NCBI GenBank assembly: GCA_014650415.1
Contig: BMUX01000002.1
Coordinates: 496,001-560,000, forward strand
Direction: 5' to 3'
Length of the DNA: 64,000 nt
Origin: Streptomyces spiroverticillatus
GTDB taxonomy: Bacteria > Actinomycetota > Actinomycetes > Streptomycetales > Streptomycetaceae
Below the pieces are notes generated by a model. That model worked only from the letters and a program-made list of their open reading frames with translations. It was not told the DNA's origin and did not search any database. A program made the translations under genes and the position numbers. Below are positions 17,808 to 25,689 of this stretch, one piece after another. Positions within the stretch are counted from its first letter, which is position 1. Every line of letters starts with the position of its first letter.

Positions 17808-17952
17808 GTGACCACCACAACGGAGAAGCACCCCTCCGCGTCCGGCGGGCCGCTGAGCCCGGCCGGCACCGCGAAGCTCCCCGCGCGCGAGACCTGGCGG
17901 GAGCTGTACAAGCACTTCCGGCCGCACCGCTGGAAGGTCGCGCTCGGTTGGC
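17808..17952 (+). pseudogene. N-terminal remnant of an ABC transporter gene
   Basis: From the GTG at 17808 the frame encodes an intact-looking N-terminus: an acidic/Pro-rich lead and then LPARETWRELYKHFRPHRWK VALG (break added). This is the start of the first TM helix region of ABC exporter half-transporters (typical pattern LxxYLRPHRxxLxLG). Similarity stops abruptly at about 17952, where the sequence passes into the terminator hairpin of the convergent gene; no TM domain or ATPase follows. It is most simply a deletion remnant of some 48 codons. The assignment rests on about 20 residues. Confidence 0.5.
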
Positions 17953-17955
17953 GGA

Positions 17956-17979
17956 GGGGGCGGGTGAGTTCCCGCCCCC
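17956..17979. terminator. Terminator hairpin
   Basis: A perfect 9-bp stem GGGGGCGGG / CCCGCCCCC with loop TGAGTT lies between the ABC remnant and the convergent 68-residue gene. Confidence 0.7.
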
Positions 17980-17991
17980 TGAGCCTTCGGG

Positions 17992-18198
17992 CTAGCCCTC
18001 CGCGTTCAGGCTCATCGGGCCGTAGATCTTGGTGCCGTCCTCCGAGAGGGTCACCTGGGCCGCGCCGCCCTCCAGGAGGTCCTTCCAGACTTCGCCGAGC
18101 CAGGACTCCGCGTCGCCCTGCGTCGTGAACTCCTCCGGCTCGACCGCCGGTTGTACTTCCGTTCCGTCGGCCGTCTCGAACCGCCACGTCCACGCCAT
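17992..18198 (-). CDS. Small acidic protein of unknown function
   Basis: This 68-residue protein starts MAWTWRFETADGTEVQPAVE and contains ESWLGEVWKDLLEGG. It has no cysteines or membrane segment. The ATG at 18198 has GGGAGG 6 nt upstream, a near-ideal spacing. The Trp-rich N-terminus and short length match a conserved Streptomyces family of unknown role. It is divergent from cobU across 81 bp. Confidence 0.78.
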   Translation of the reverse strand: MAWTWRFETADGTEVQPAVEPEEFTTQGDAESWLGEVWKDLLEGGAAQVTLSEDGTKIYGPMSLNAEG

Positions 18199-18279
18199 GT
18201 ACGCCTCCCGGGTCGTCTCGATGCTGCTCGCAGCGTAGCCGGGCGCGCAGCCCGCACAAGGACACGGGAGGATCGGGGC

Positions 18280-19473
18280 GTGGAAACGACTCTGCTCGGC
18301 ACTGCCGCCCCCGACGGACTGCCCCGGCCCGACTGCCCCTGCGCCACCTGCGCCACCGCCCGGGGCGACCGGGCGCGGGCCGCCACCGCCCTGCTGGTGG
18401 ACGGTGCGCTGCTGCTGGATCTGACGCCGGGGGCGGCGCTCGCGGCCGCGCGGGCGGGGCAGTCGCTCGGGGGCGTACGGCAGGTGCTGCTGACGCATCC
18501 GCACGACGGGCCGCCCGTGGAACTGCCGCCGGGACTCCCCCGGGCCGGACGGGTGCCGGACGGACAGGAGTTGACGCTGATCAGCGGGCACCGGGTGCGG
18601 GCGGTGCCGATGGACTCGCCGGGGACGGGGTACGAGGTGACCTCCCACGAGGGGGACCGGCTGCTGTACCTGCCTCGGGGCGGGGCCCCTGCCGGGGAGG
18701 GCGGGGTGCGGCCGTACGACCTGGTGGTGATGGACGTGCTGGGGCGGCCCGACGCGCTGGCGAAGCTGCGGGCCTGGGGGGCGGTCACCGGGGCGACGGA
18801 CGTCGTCGCCGTACATCTGGATCATGACGTTCCGGCGGGTGCGGAGACCGCGCGGCGGCTGGCCGCGCTCGGGGCGCGGGCCGTGCCGGACGGGACGACG
18901 CTGACGCTGGGCGAGTACCAGGAGGTGCCGGACCTGCCGCGGCGGACGCTGGTGCTGGGCGGGGCCAGGTCGGGGAAGTCGGTGGAGGCGGAGCGGCGGC
19001 TGGAGGGGTTTCCGGATGTCGTGTACGTCGCGACCGGCGGGCGGCGGGACGGTGACCGGGAGTGGGCCGAGCGGATCTCCTTGCACCGGGACCGGCGGCC
19101 GGGTTCCTGGCGTACCGAGGAGACGTGCGAGCTGGCAGGACTGCTCGGGGAGGACGGGCCGCCGTTGCTGATCGACTGCCTGGCCCTGTGGCTGACGGAC
19201 GCCATGGACCGGGTGGGGGCCTGGGACGACGAGAAGTGGGCGGCGGACGGGCGGCGGGCGCTGCGGGAGCGGACCGAGGAGCTGGTGCGGGCGGTGCGCA
19301 CCACCCGGCGCACCGTCGTCGCGGTCAGCAATGAGGTGGGGTCCGGTGTGGTGCCTGCGACGGCGGCGGGAAGGCGGTTCCGGGACGAACTGGGGCGGTT
19401 GAACGCGGCGTTCGCCGGTGAGTGCGAGCACGTGCTGCTCGTGGTGGCGGGGCAGGCGCTGGTGCTGCGCTGA
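18280..19473 (+). CDS. cobU: Bifunctional adenosylcobinamide kinase / adenosylcobinamide-P guanylyltransferase with N-terminal MBL-like domain
   Basis: The protein has 397 residues. The C-terminal part (about 222-397) is CobU: P-loop GGARSGKS (K233), VYVATGGRRDGDREWAERI, and LLIDCLALWLTD. It phosphorylates adenosylcobinamide and transfers GMP to give AdoCbi-GDP. The N-terminal 200 residues resemble a PhnP/PqqB-like metallo-beta-lactamase fold (LLGTAAPDGLPRPDC, ATCATARGDRARA), but the metal motif is degenerate (LTHPHDGPPVE), so it is probably non-catalytic. The GTG at 18280 has GGGAGG 8 nt upstream. cobT follows 65 bp later. Confidence 0.9.
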   Translation: METTLLGTAAPDGLPRPDCPCATCATARGDRARAATALLVDGALLLDLTPGAALAAARAGQSLGGVRQVLLTHPHDGPPVELPPGLPRAGRVPDGQELTLISGHRVRAVPMDSPGTGYEVTSHEGDRLLYLPRGGAPAGEGGVRPYDLVVMDVLGRPDALAKLRAWGAVTGATDVVAVHLDHDVPAGAETARRLAALGARAVPDGTTLTLGEYQEVPDLPRRTLVLGGARSGKSVEAERRLEGFPDVVYVATGGRRDGDREWAERISLHRDRRPGSWRTEETCELAGLLGEDGPPLLIDCLALWLTDAMDRVGAWDDEKWAADGRRALRERTEELVRAVRTTRRTVVAVSNEVGSGVVPATAAGRRFRDELGRLNAAFAGECEHVLLVVAGQALVLR

Positions 19474-19538
19474 AACGGTTCGCGGCGGGGGCCGGACGTC
19501 CTGAGGGTTTACGCCGTTCGGCCGGTACTGTTCGGCGA

Positions 19539-20648
19539 ATGAGCGCGCTGAATCTCGACGACTTCTCCGACCTGATCGAACGCCCCGACAGCGGCGTGCG
19601 GCGTGACGCCGAAGAACGCCGTGAGCACCTCGCCGTGGCGCCGGGCAGCCTGGGGCGGCTCGACGAACTGGGCGAGTGGCTGGCCGCCGCGCAGGGGGCC
19701 GTTCCCGTCCGGCCCGTCGAGCGGGCGAAGGTGGTGCTGTTCGCCGGTGACCACGGGGTCGCCGGCCTTGATGTGTCCGCGCGGGAGGCGTCCTCCGCGC
19801 ACCGGCTGGTGCGGGCGACGCTGGACGGCGAGAGCCCCGTGGCGGTGCTGGCGCGGCGGCTCGGGGTGCCGGTGCGGGTCGTGGACGCCGGACTGGACTG
19901 CGAGCCGGAGCTGCTGCCCGAGGAGGTCGTGCGGCACCGGGTGCGGCGCGGCTCGGGACGTATCGACGTCGAGGACGCCCTGACCGCCGAGGAGGCCGAG
20001 CAGGCCGTACGGCTGGGGATGGCGATCGCCGACGAGGAGGCCGACGCCGGCACCGACCTCGTGGTGCTCGGCGACCTGAGCGTGGGCGGGACGACCGCCG
20101 CCGCCGTGCTGGTCGCGGCGCTGTGCGGCACGGACGCGTCCGTCGTCACCGGGCGTGGTGGCGCGCACATCGACGACCTGGCGTGGATGCGCAAGTGTGC
20201 GGCGGTACGGGACTCCCTGCGGCGCGCCCGCCCGGTGCTCGGCGACCAGCTGGAGCTGCTGGCCACCGTCGGCGGCGCGGACCTCGCGGCGGCGACCGGG
20301 TTCCTGTTGCAGTGCGCGGTGCGGCGCACCCCGGTGATCCTGGACGGCGTGGTGTCGGCGGCGTGTGCGCTGGTGGCACAGCGGGCGGCGTTCCGGGCCC
20401 CGGACTGGTGGCTGGCGGGGCACGTCAGCGGTGAGCCGGCGCAGGCGAAGGCGCTGGACCGGATGGCGCTCAACCCTGTGATCGACCAGGGCGTCACTGT
20501 GGGGGAAGGAACCGGGGCATTGCTGGCGCTTCCCCTCGTTCAGGCCGCTGCCGCGCTCGCCGCGGAGCTGCCGGTACGGGGGAACCACGAGAAGGACGCC
20601 GAGAAGGAAGCCACCGACGAGGCCGCCGGAGAGGTCCTCGCCGACTGA
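19539..20648 (+). CDS. cobT: Nicotinate-nucleotide:dimethylbenzimidazole phosphoribosyltransferase
   Basis: This 369-residue enzyme makes alpha-ribazole phosphate for the lower ligand of cobalamin. Seen are PGSLGRLDELGEWLAA, VVLFAGDHGVAGLDVS, LGDLSVGGTTAAAV, TGRGGAHIDD and the catalytic glutamate E323 in VTVGEGTGALLAL. The ATG at 19539 is preceded by TACTGT (19526-19531) and no ribosome binding site, so a leaderless transcript is likely, separate from cobU. The frame is open further upstream, but that DNA overlaps the end of cobU. Confidence 0.95.
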   Translation: MSALNLDDFSDLIERPDSGVRRDAEERREHLAVAPGSLGRLDELGEWLAAAQGAVPVRPVERAKVVLFAGDHGVAGLDVSAREASSAHRLVRATLDGESPVAVLARRLGVPVRVVDAGLDCEPELLPEEVVRHRVRRGSGRIDVEDALTAEEAEQAVRLGMAIADEEADAGTDLVVLGDLSVGGTTAAAVLVAALCGTDASVVTGRGGAHIDDLAWMRKCAAVRDSLRRARPVLGDQLELLATVGGADLAAATGFLLQCAVRRTPVILDGVVSAACALVAQRAAFRAPDWWLAGHVSGEPAQAKALDRMALNPVIDQGVTVGEGTGALLALPLVQAAAALAAELPVRGNHEKDAEKEATDEAAGEVLAD

Positions 20649-20737
20649 GCGGCTCGGGTGCGGGCGGGGTGACACCCCCGTCCGCTCCGGCCGGGCAGCC
20701 CTCTCGTACAGCGCAATGACCCATATCATCGCGTTTT

Positions 20738-22549
20738 ATGGGAGATGTCCGCTTGGTCACCGAAGAAGCATCCACGGCGCCCGAAGCCGCCAAGGCGCCC
20801 GCGGGGCGGCGGAGCACTCCGCTGTCGCGGCGCAGTGCGGGGTTCGCCGTCTGGTACCTGCGGATCGTCACCTTCATCTGCTTCCTGAGCGGGGTGTGGG
20901 TCTCCCTCGGCAACGATCTGCGCCGGCACAACGACGGCGACTACTTCACCCCCTACCTGCTGACCGCGGGCTTCGCCTCCGGTCTGTTCGCGCTGGTCAT
21001 GGCGGTGACCATGCGACGGCGCAAGCGGGCGGCGTGGATCTTGAACCTGGCGCTGAGCGGGCTGCTGTTCCTGCTGTTCGCGCTGGTGATGTTCTTCCCC
21101 GAGGTACGGCAGTACCCGCGCAACTGGGTGTCGCTGGTCCTGACCGGTGCCTTCGTGGTGGCACTGCTGCTGGGGCGGCGCGAGTTCTACGCCAAGGGCG
21201 ACCGCTCCAACCCGAAGCTGGCGGCGGCCGTCGCGGTGGGCGGACTGCTGGTGACCTCGCTGCTGGCGGCACTGCTGGTGACCGTCACCAACACCGCCTC
21301 GCACGGTGCGGAGTCCTCGACCTTCCTGGAGCGCTGGCGGTACGGGGTGGCGCGGCTGATCTCGCTCGCCGCGCCGGACGACCAGTTCGCCGGAATCATG
21401 ACGCCGGGCTGGGTGAACGTCCTCATCAACATCATGAGTACGGCGCTGCTGTTCGGTGTGCTGCTGGCGGCCTTCCGGTCCCGGCGCGCGGTCGACCCTT
21501 TGTCGGAGGAGGACGAGGAGAGGCTGCGGGCGCTGCTGAAGAAGCAGGGCGACCGGGACTCCCTCGGGTACTTCTCGCTGCGCCGCGAGAAGAGCGCCAT
21601 CTGGTCGCCGACCGGCAAGGCCGCCGTCACCTACCGGGTGGTGGGCGGCGTCTCGCTCGCGTCCGGCGACCCCATCGGCGACCCGGAGGCCTGGCCCGGC
21701 GCGATCGAGCCGTGGCTGGCGGAGGCCCGTGAGCACGGCTGGGTGCCCGCCGTGATGGGCGCCGGCGAGGAGGGCGGCACGATCTACGCCCGGCACGGTC
21801 TGGACGCCCTGGAGCTGGGCGACGAGGCGATCGTGGAGACCGCCGATTTCACCCTCGAGGGCCGCGCCATGCGCACCGTGCGGCAGGCCTACAACCGGGT
21901 GAAGCGCGCCGGGTACACCGTCCGCATCCGCCGCCACGAGGACATCCCCGAGGCGGAGATGGCCGAACTGCTGCTGAGGGCCGACGACTGGCGCGACGGG
22001 GCCACCGAGCGCGGCTTCTCGATGGCGCTGGGCCGTCTCGGCGACCCGGCGGACGGGCGCTGCGTGATGCTGGAGTGCTTCGACGGCGACGGCGCCCTGC
22101 GCGCGGTGCTGAGCTTCGTGCCGTGGGGCCCCCACGGGCTGTCGCTGGACCTGATGCGCCGCGACCGGGACTCCGAGAACGGGCTGATGGAGTTCATGGT
22201 CATCGAACTCCTCCAGCGCGCCCGGGAGATCAAGATCACCCAGGTGTCGCTCAACTTCGCGATGTTCCGCTCGGTCTTCGAACGTGGTTCACGCCTCGGC
22301 GCCGGACCGGTGCTGAGGCTGTGGCGGTCGCTGCTGAGCTTCTTCTCGCGCTGGTGGCAGATCGAGTCGTTGTACCGGGCGAACGCCAAGTACCGACCGA
22401 TCTGGGAGCCTCGCTTCATGCTCTTCGAGAAGAGTTCCGACCTGCTGCTCATCGGCATCGCCGCCGCGCGCGCCGAGGGCTTCCTGGAAGCCCCGGGGCT
22501 GCCCAAGTGGATGCACCGCAAGCACCTGGGGACGGGGAAGAGAGGGTGA
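20738..22549 (+). CDS. MprF/LysX-like membrane protein with DUF2156 (aminoacyl-PG synthase-type) domain
   Basis: The protein has 603 residues. Five or six TM helices span residues about 40-260. From about 265 the cytosolic DUF2156 domain of phosphatidylglycerol lysyltransferases follows (RDSLGYFSLRREKSAIWS, VSLASGDPIGDPEAWP, RQAYNRVKRAGYTVRI, SLDLMRRDRDSENGLMEF). MprF enzymes transfer amino acids from aminoacyl-tRNA to lipids, conferring resistance to cationic peptides; activity and amino acid here are inferred only. The start has TATCAT 8 nt upstream, suggesting a leaderless mRNA. It overlaps the next gene by 4 bp. Confidence 0.85.
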   Translation: MGDVRLVTEEASTAPEAAKAPAGRRSTPLSRRSAGFAVWYLRIVTFICFLSGVWVSLGNDLRRHNDGDYFTPYLLTAGFASGLFALVMAVTMRRRKRAAWILNLALSGLLFLLFALVMFFPEVRQYPRNWVSLVLTGAFVVALLLGRREFYAKGDRSNPKLAAAVAVGGLLVTSLLAALLVTVTNTASHGAESSTFLERWRYGVARLISLAAPDDQFAGIMTPGWVNVLINIMSTALLFGVLLAAFRSRRAVDPLSEEDEERLRALLKKQGDRDSLGYFSLRREKSAIWSPTGKAAVTYRVVGGVSLASGDPIGDPEAWPGAIEPWLAEAREHGWVPAVMGAGEEGGTIYARHGLDALELGDEAIVETADFTLEGRAMRTVRQAYNRVKRAGYTVRIRRHEDIPEAEMAELLLRADDWRDGATERGFSMALGRLGDPADGRCVMLECFDGDGALRAVLSFVPWGPHGLSLDLMRRDRDSENGLMEFMVIELLQRAREIKITQVSLNFAMFRSVFERGSRLGAGPVLRLWRSLLSFFSRWWQIESLYRANAKYRPIWEPRFMLFEKSSDLLLIGIAAARAEGFLEAPGLPKWMHRKHLGTGKRG

Positions 22550-23265
22550 CCGACACGGCCGTACCCGTCACTCCGCTGCGGCGGTTCGCCCACCGCGAGT
22601 GGGGCGAGCTGTACGCGCGCGTGCGCGGGGCACTCGTCACCCGCACGTGGCGGGCGATTCCTCTCACCCTTGCGGCGGTCGCACTGTGTGCGACGTTCCA
22701 GGTGGTGCAGAACCAGTCCTGGGGCTACCAGTTCGTGCAGAACATCGGCTCCGTGCGCTCCGGTGACCCGCTGCTGCTGTCACTGGTGCGCACGCCGCTG
22801 TCGCTGTTCGTCCCTGCGCTGGATCTTCCGGTGTGGGGCGCCCTCGCGCAGATCCTGCTGGTGTTCGGCATCGCGGAGATCTGCCTCGGCCGCCGCAAGA
22901 CGCTCTTCCTCGCGTATGTCGCCACCCTGTCCGGCACGATGTACGCCCGCCTGGGCGTCGCCCTCGGGCCCGACAACCCGATCGGGCTGCCGGCGGCCGA
23001 CAAGCACGTCATGGACACCGGGCCCTCGGCGGCGGTGGTGGGGCTCGCGCTGTACGTGTGCTGGCGCGTCGGGGCGTACTGGACGGGCACGGCGGTCGTC
23101 GTCGCGATGGTCGTCGAGGTGATCGTCAAGACGAACCTGGCGGGCAAGGAGCACATCGCGGCGCTGCTGGGGGTGTTCGTGCTGATGCTGGTCGAGACGG
23201 CCGTGCGGAAGGGCCGCAGGGGCGGTCAGGACTTCGGGGAGGGCGCTCCGCCGATCCAGTCCTGA
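22546..23265 (+). CDS. Rhomboid-like intramembrane protein
   Basis: This 239-residue protein has about six TM helices. A rhomboid-like dyad can be read: S161 in DTGPSAAVVGL (the GxSx position) and H203 in GKEHIAALLGVFVLML in the last TM. Upstream QNIGSVRSGDPLLLSLV fits the first-loop region. It belongs plausibly to the actinobacterial rhomboid-like group. The GTG start overlaps the DUF2156 gene stop (GTGA), so both proteins are made together. Its 3' end overlaps the convergent membrane gene by 40 bp. Protease activity is an inference. Confidence 0.7.
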   Translation: MTDTAVPVTPLRRFAHREWGELYARVRGALVTRTWRAIPLTLAAVALCATFQVVQNQSWGYQFVQNIGSVRSGDPLLLSLVRTPLSLFVPALDLPVWGALAQILLVFGIAEICLGRRKTLFLAYVATLSGTMYARLGVALGPDNPIGLPAADKHVMDTGPSAAVVGLALYVCWRVGAYWTGTAVVVAMVVEVIVKTNLAGKEHIAALLGVFVLMLVETAVRKGRRGGQDFGEGAPPIQS

Positions 23266-23969
23266 AAGGCGCGCACGCGCCGGGTCCAGCGGCGGTCGTG
23301 CCGGTAGACCCGGCGCATGGCGCGGGCGCGCGCCTTGGGGCGGCGGCGGTAGAAGCGGCGGGCCCAGGGCGAGTTGGGGCGGGCGAGGCGGACCGCGCCG
23401 ACGAAGCCGACCACGGGGACGACGATCCCGAACAGGGCGGTGCGCACCTTGCCCTTGAACAGGGCGATCACCGACCCCGTCGCGTTGATGGCGATGTTCA
23501 GGATGAACAGCCCCCGGCTCTGCGCCTCCTCCTCCGTGAGGTCGTTCACCCCGAACGGCACCGAGCCGGTGAGCACCAGCAGCACCACGGCCGCCGTCAG
23601 GACGACGATCTCCACGCTGGCACGCCCCTGCTCGGACCAGTAGACGTCGTCCAGGTGCAGGATCAGTGCGAACTCGTCCAGCACCAGCCCCGCCCCGACA
23701 CCGAAGATCACCGCGCAGATCGCGGCCCCCACCCCGTGCCGCCCGCTGGCGACCGCGCCGAAGCCGCCGATGGTGGTGAGGACGACGCCGGGCACGACGT
23801 GGTGGATGTGCATCCCACCGGGGGTGACATTGCGGAAGGGGCCCTTCCCGGCCCGGATCAGACGGGTGATCATGCGGGTGATCAGGAAGGACAGCACGAA
23901 GGACGTCAGCGCGAGGAAGAGCGGGAGCTTGCCCGGCTCGACGATGTTCCGGTACAGCCAGTGACCCAT
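23226..23969 (-). CDS. Polytopic membrane protein with HIHH motif
   Basis: The protein has about 247 residues from the ATG at 23969 (MGHWLYRNIVEPGKLPL); a GTG at 23981 adds four residues. About six TM helices are present. A conserved-looking GGMHIHHVVPGVVL (about residues 50-64) could bind metal or heme, and VLDEFALILHLDDVYW follows in the second loop. The C-terminal 50 residues are very basic. I do not recognise a characterised family. It is convergent with the rhomboid-like gene (40-bp overlap) and divergent from cobS. Confidence 0.75.
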   Translation of the reverse strand: MGHWLYRNIVEPGKLPLFLALTSFVLSFLITRMITRLIRAGKGPFRNVTPGGMHIHHVVPGVVLTTIGGFGAVASGRHGVGAAICAVIFGVGAGLVLDEFALILHLDDVYWSEQGRASVEIVVLTAAVVLLVLTGSVPFGVNDLTEEEAQSRGLFILNIAINATGSVIALFKGKVRTALFGIVVPVVGFVGAVRLARPNSPWARRFYRRRPKARARAMRRVYRHDRRWTRRVRAFQDWIGGAPSPKS

Positions 23970-24048
23970 GCCACCACCCACTCCGCTTTGTCCGGTTTAC
24001 GGCTAATGCGTAACCTACCGGGTGATTCTGCGGGATAGCGTGCGCCCG

Positions 24049-24846
24049 GTGAGCACTCCTGTCCCGCCCTCCCTCTCCGACGGCCTCCGGTTCGCCTTCG
24101 GCACCCTCACTGTCCTCCCCTCCCGCGTCACGCGCTGGGACCGCGAGGCCGCCCGTGCGGGCATGCTGTGCGCGCCCGTCGCGGGCGCGGTGGTGGGGCT
24201 GTGCGCGGCGGCGCTGGGCGGGCTGCTCATCCTCCTGGGGTCGGGTCCGCTGCTCGCCGCCGTCGCGTCGGCCGCCGTACCGGCCGCACTCACCCGGGGC
24301 CTGCATCTGGACGGGCTCGCGGACACCGCCGACGGGCTCGGCAGCGCGAAGCCGGCGCCGGTCGCGCTCGACATCATGAAGCAGTCCGACATCGGCCCGT
24401 TCGGCGTCATCGTCCTGCTGTTCACGCTGCTCGCCCAGGTGGCCGTCCTGGCGCAGTTGTACGCCGCCGGATGGGCGTCCGGAATGGCGGCGGCGCTGGT
24501 GGCCTCGATCGCCGCCAGGCTGGCGCTCACTTTTGCCTCGCGCAGGGGTGTACCGGCGGCCCGGCCGGAGGGGCTGGGGGCGGCGGTCGCCGGGGTGGTG
24601 CCGGTGCGGGCGGCGGTGATGGCGGGGGTCGCCGTCACCGTGGTCTGCGCAGCACCGGGGCTGGTGCTGGGCGGAGTCACCGGGGCGGTGCACGGCGCGG
24701 TGGCGGTGGTGGCGGCGCTGGGCGTCGCGGAGGTGCTGCTGCGGCACTGTGTGCGGAGGTTCGGCGGGGTGACGGGGGACGTGTTCGGGGCGGTGGCGGA
24801 GGCGGGGGCGACGGCGGCGCTGGTGGTGCTGGCGCTGGGGCGCTGA
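24049..24846 (+). CDS. cobS: Adenosylcobinamide-GDP ribazoletransferase (cobalamin synthase)
   Basis: This 265-residue integral membrane enzyme joins AdoCbi-GDP and alpha-ribazole in the last step of cobalamin assembly. The signature TRGLHLDGLADTADGLGS supplies acidic metal ligands, and ALDIMKQSDIGPFGVI is also conserved. It completes the nucleotide-loop set with cobU and cobT. The GTG at 24049 has TAGCGT (24036-24041) 7 nt upstream, consistent with a leaderless start. A 10-bp tandem repeat follows the stop. Confidence 0.94.
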   Translation: MSTPVPPSLSDGLRFAFGTLTVLPSRVTRWDREAARAGMLCAPVAGAVVGLCAAALGGLLILLGSGPLLAAVASAAVPAALTRGLHLDGLADTADGLGSAKPAPVALDIMKQSDIGPFGVIVLLFTLLAQVAVLAQLYAAGWASGMAAALVASIAARLALTFASRRGVPAARPEGLGAAVAGVVPVRAAVMAGVAVTVVCAAPGLVLGGVTGAVHGAVAVVAALGVAEVLLRHCVRRFGGVTGDVFGAVAEAGATAALVVLALGR

Positions 24847-24850
24847 GCGG

Positions 24851-24900
24851 GGCTGCGCGGGGTCGCGCGGGGTCGCGCGGGGTCGCGCGGGGTCGCGCGG
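24851..24900 (+). repeat. 10-bp tandem repeat, five units
   Basis: One variant unit GGCTGCGCGG (24851-24860) is followed by four exact units GGTCGCGCGG (24861-24900). It fills the gap between cobS and the end of the GH114 gene. The period equals about one helical turn. Confidence 0.9.
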
Positions 24901-24903
24901 TGC

Positions 24904-25689
24904 TCAGCACTTCTCGCGCCACACTCCGAGCTCGTACTTCTTCAGCATCGAGCTGAGCCCCAGCTCCCGGGCCCGGTCGCAGAAACGCCGCGTGGGCAAC
25001 TCGTACTCCACATGGAAAACGGCCTTTCCCGCCGTGACGAACGGCGTCAGCTTCTCGCACTCCTCGAACTCGGCGCACTGCTCGTTGACCGCGAAGTCGA
25101 AGTCCTCGACCAGCTGAGGGATCTGGTCGAGATCGTTCTTCAGCCCGACCGACAGGCCGCGGTCGTGGGCGAGACGGGCGATCAGCCGGTTGTAGCGGAG
25201 CTGGTCGTCGGCGGTGAGGGGGAAGCCGGTCCTGTTGCGGTATCCGTCCATGTTGTCCGGCTCGACGGCGTCGAAGCCCTTGGCCCTGCACATGTCGATG
25301 CGGGCGGCCATCAGCGGCTCCAGGACGTCCGTGCGGCGGATGTCCAGCCAGCGTTCGCCCTTCCAGCCGTTGCCCTTGCCGAGGAGGCCGGTGGGGAAGC
25401 GGGCGGCGTCGGGGCGGAACTCCTCCCAGGCGCCGGTGGAGAGGTAACAGATGACCTTGCGCCCCTGCTCGTGCAGTTCGGCCACCTGGGCGGCGGTGGT
25501 CGTGTGTCCGTCGACGTCGTAGACGGGCACGTCGACGCCCAGGTCGAGCTTTCCGCTGAGCTGCCACTGCCAGGGGGTGCCGGGGCGGGGCTGCCAACGG
25601 GGGCCCGTCGGGCCCGGGGTGGGCTCGGGGGTCGGGGTGCAGGCCACGGCGGCCGCCAGCAGCAGGGCGACGCCTGCGAGTCGCCTCAC
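24904..25689 (-). CDS. GH114 endo-alpha-1,4-polygalactosaminidase, lipoprotein
   Basis: This 261-residue protein has a signal with lipobox LLAAAVAC, then a Pro/Thr linker and a TIM-barrel GH114 domain: QWQLSGKLDLGVDVPVYDVD, KVICYLSTGAWEEFRPDAARFP, GWKGERWLDIRR, DAVEPDNMDGYRNRTGFPLT and LKNDLDQIPQLVEDFDFAVNEQC. GH114 enzymes (for example fungal Ega3) cleave alpha-1,4-linked galactosamine polymers. The GTG start overlaps the upstream spherulin-4 gene stop by 4 bp, so the two hydrolases are co-translated. The lipid anchor would hold it at the outer face of the membrane, where exopolysaccharide emerges. Confidence 0.9.
   Translation of the reverse strand: MRRLAGVALLLAAAVACTPTPEPTPGPTGPRWQPRPGTPWQWQLSGKLDLGVDVPVYDVDGHTTTAAQVAELHEQGRKVICYLSTGAWEEFRPDAARFPTGLLGKGNGWKGERWLDIRRTDVLEPLMAARIDMCRAKGFDAVEPDNMDGYRNRTGFPLTADDQLRYNRLIARLAHDRGLSVGLKNDLDQIPQLVEDFDFAVNEQCAEFEECEKLTPFVTAGKAVFHVEYELPTRRFCDRARELGLSSMLKKYELGVWREKC

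Noticed and set aside
18199..18279. Cobalamin riboswitch before cobU
   Set aside because: The gap is only 81 bp and I see no B12-box-like sequence; cobT and cobS appear leaderless, leaving no room for one.
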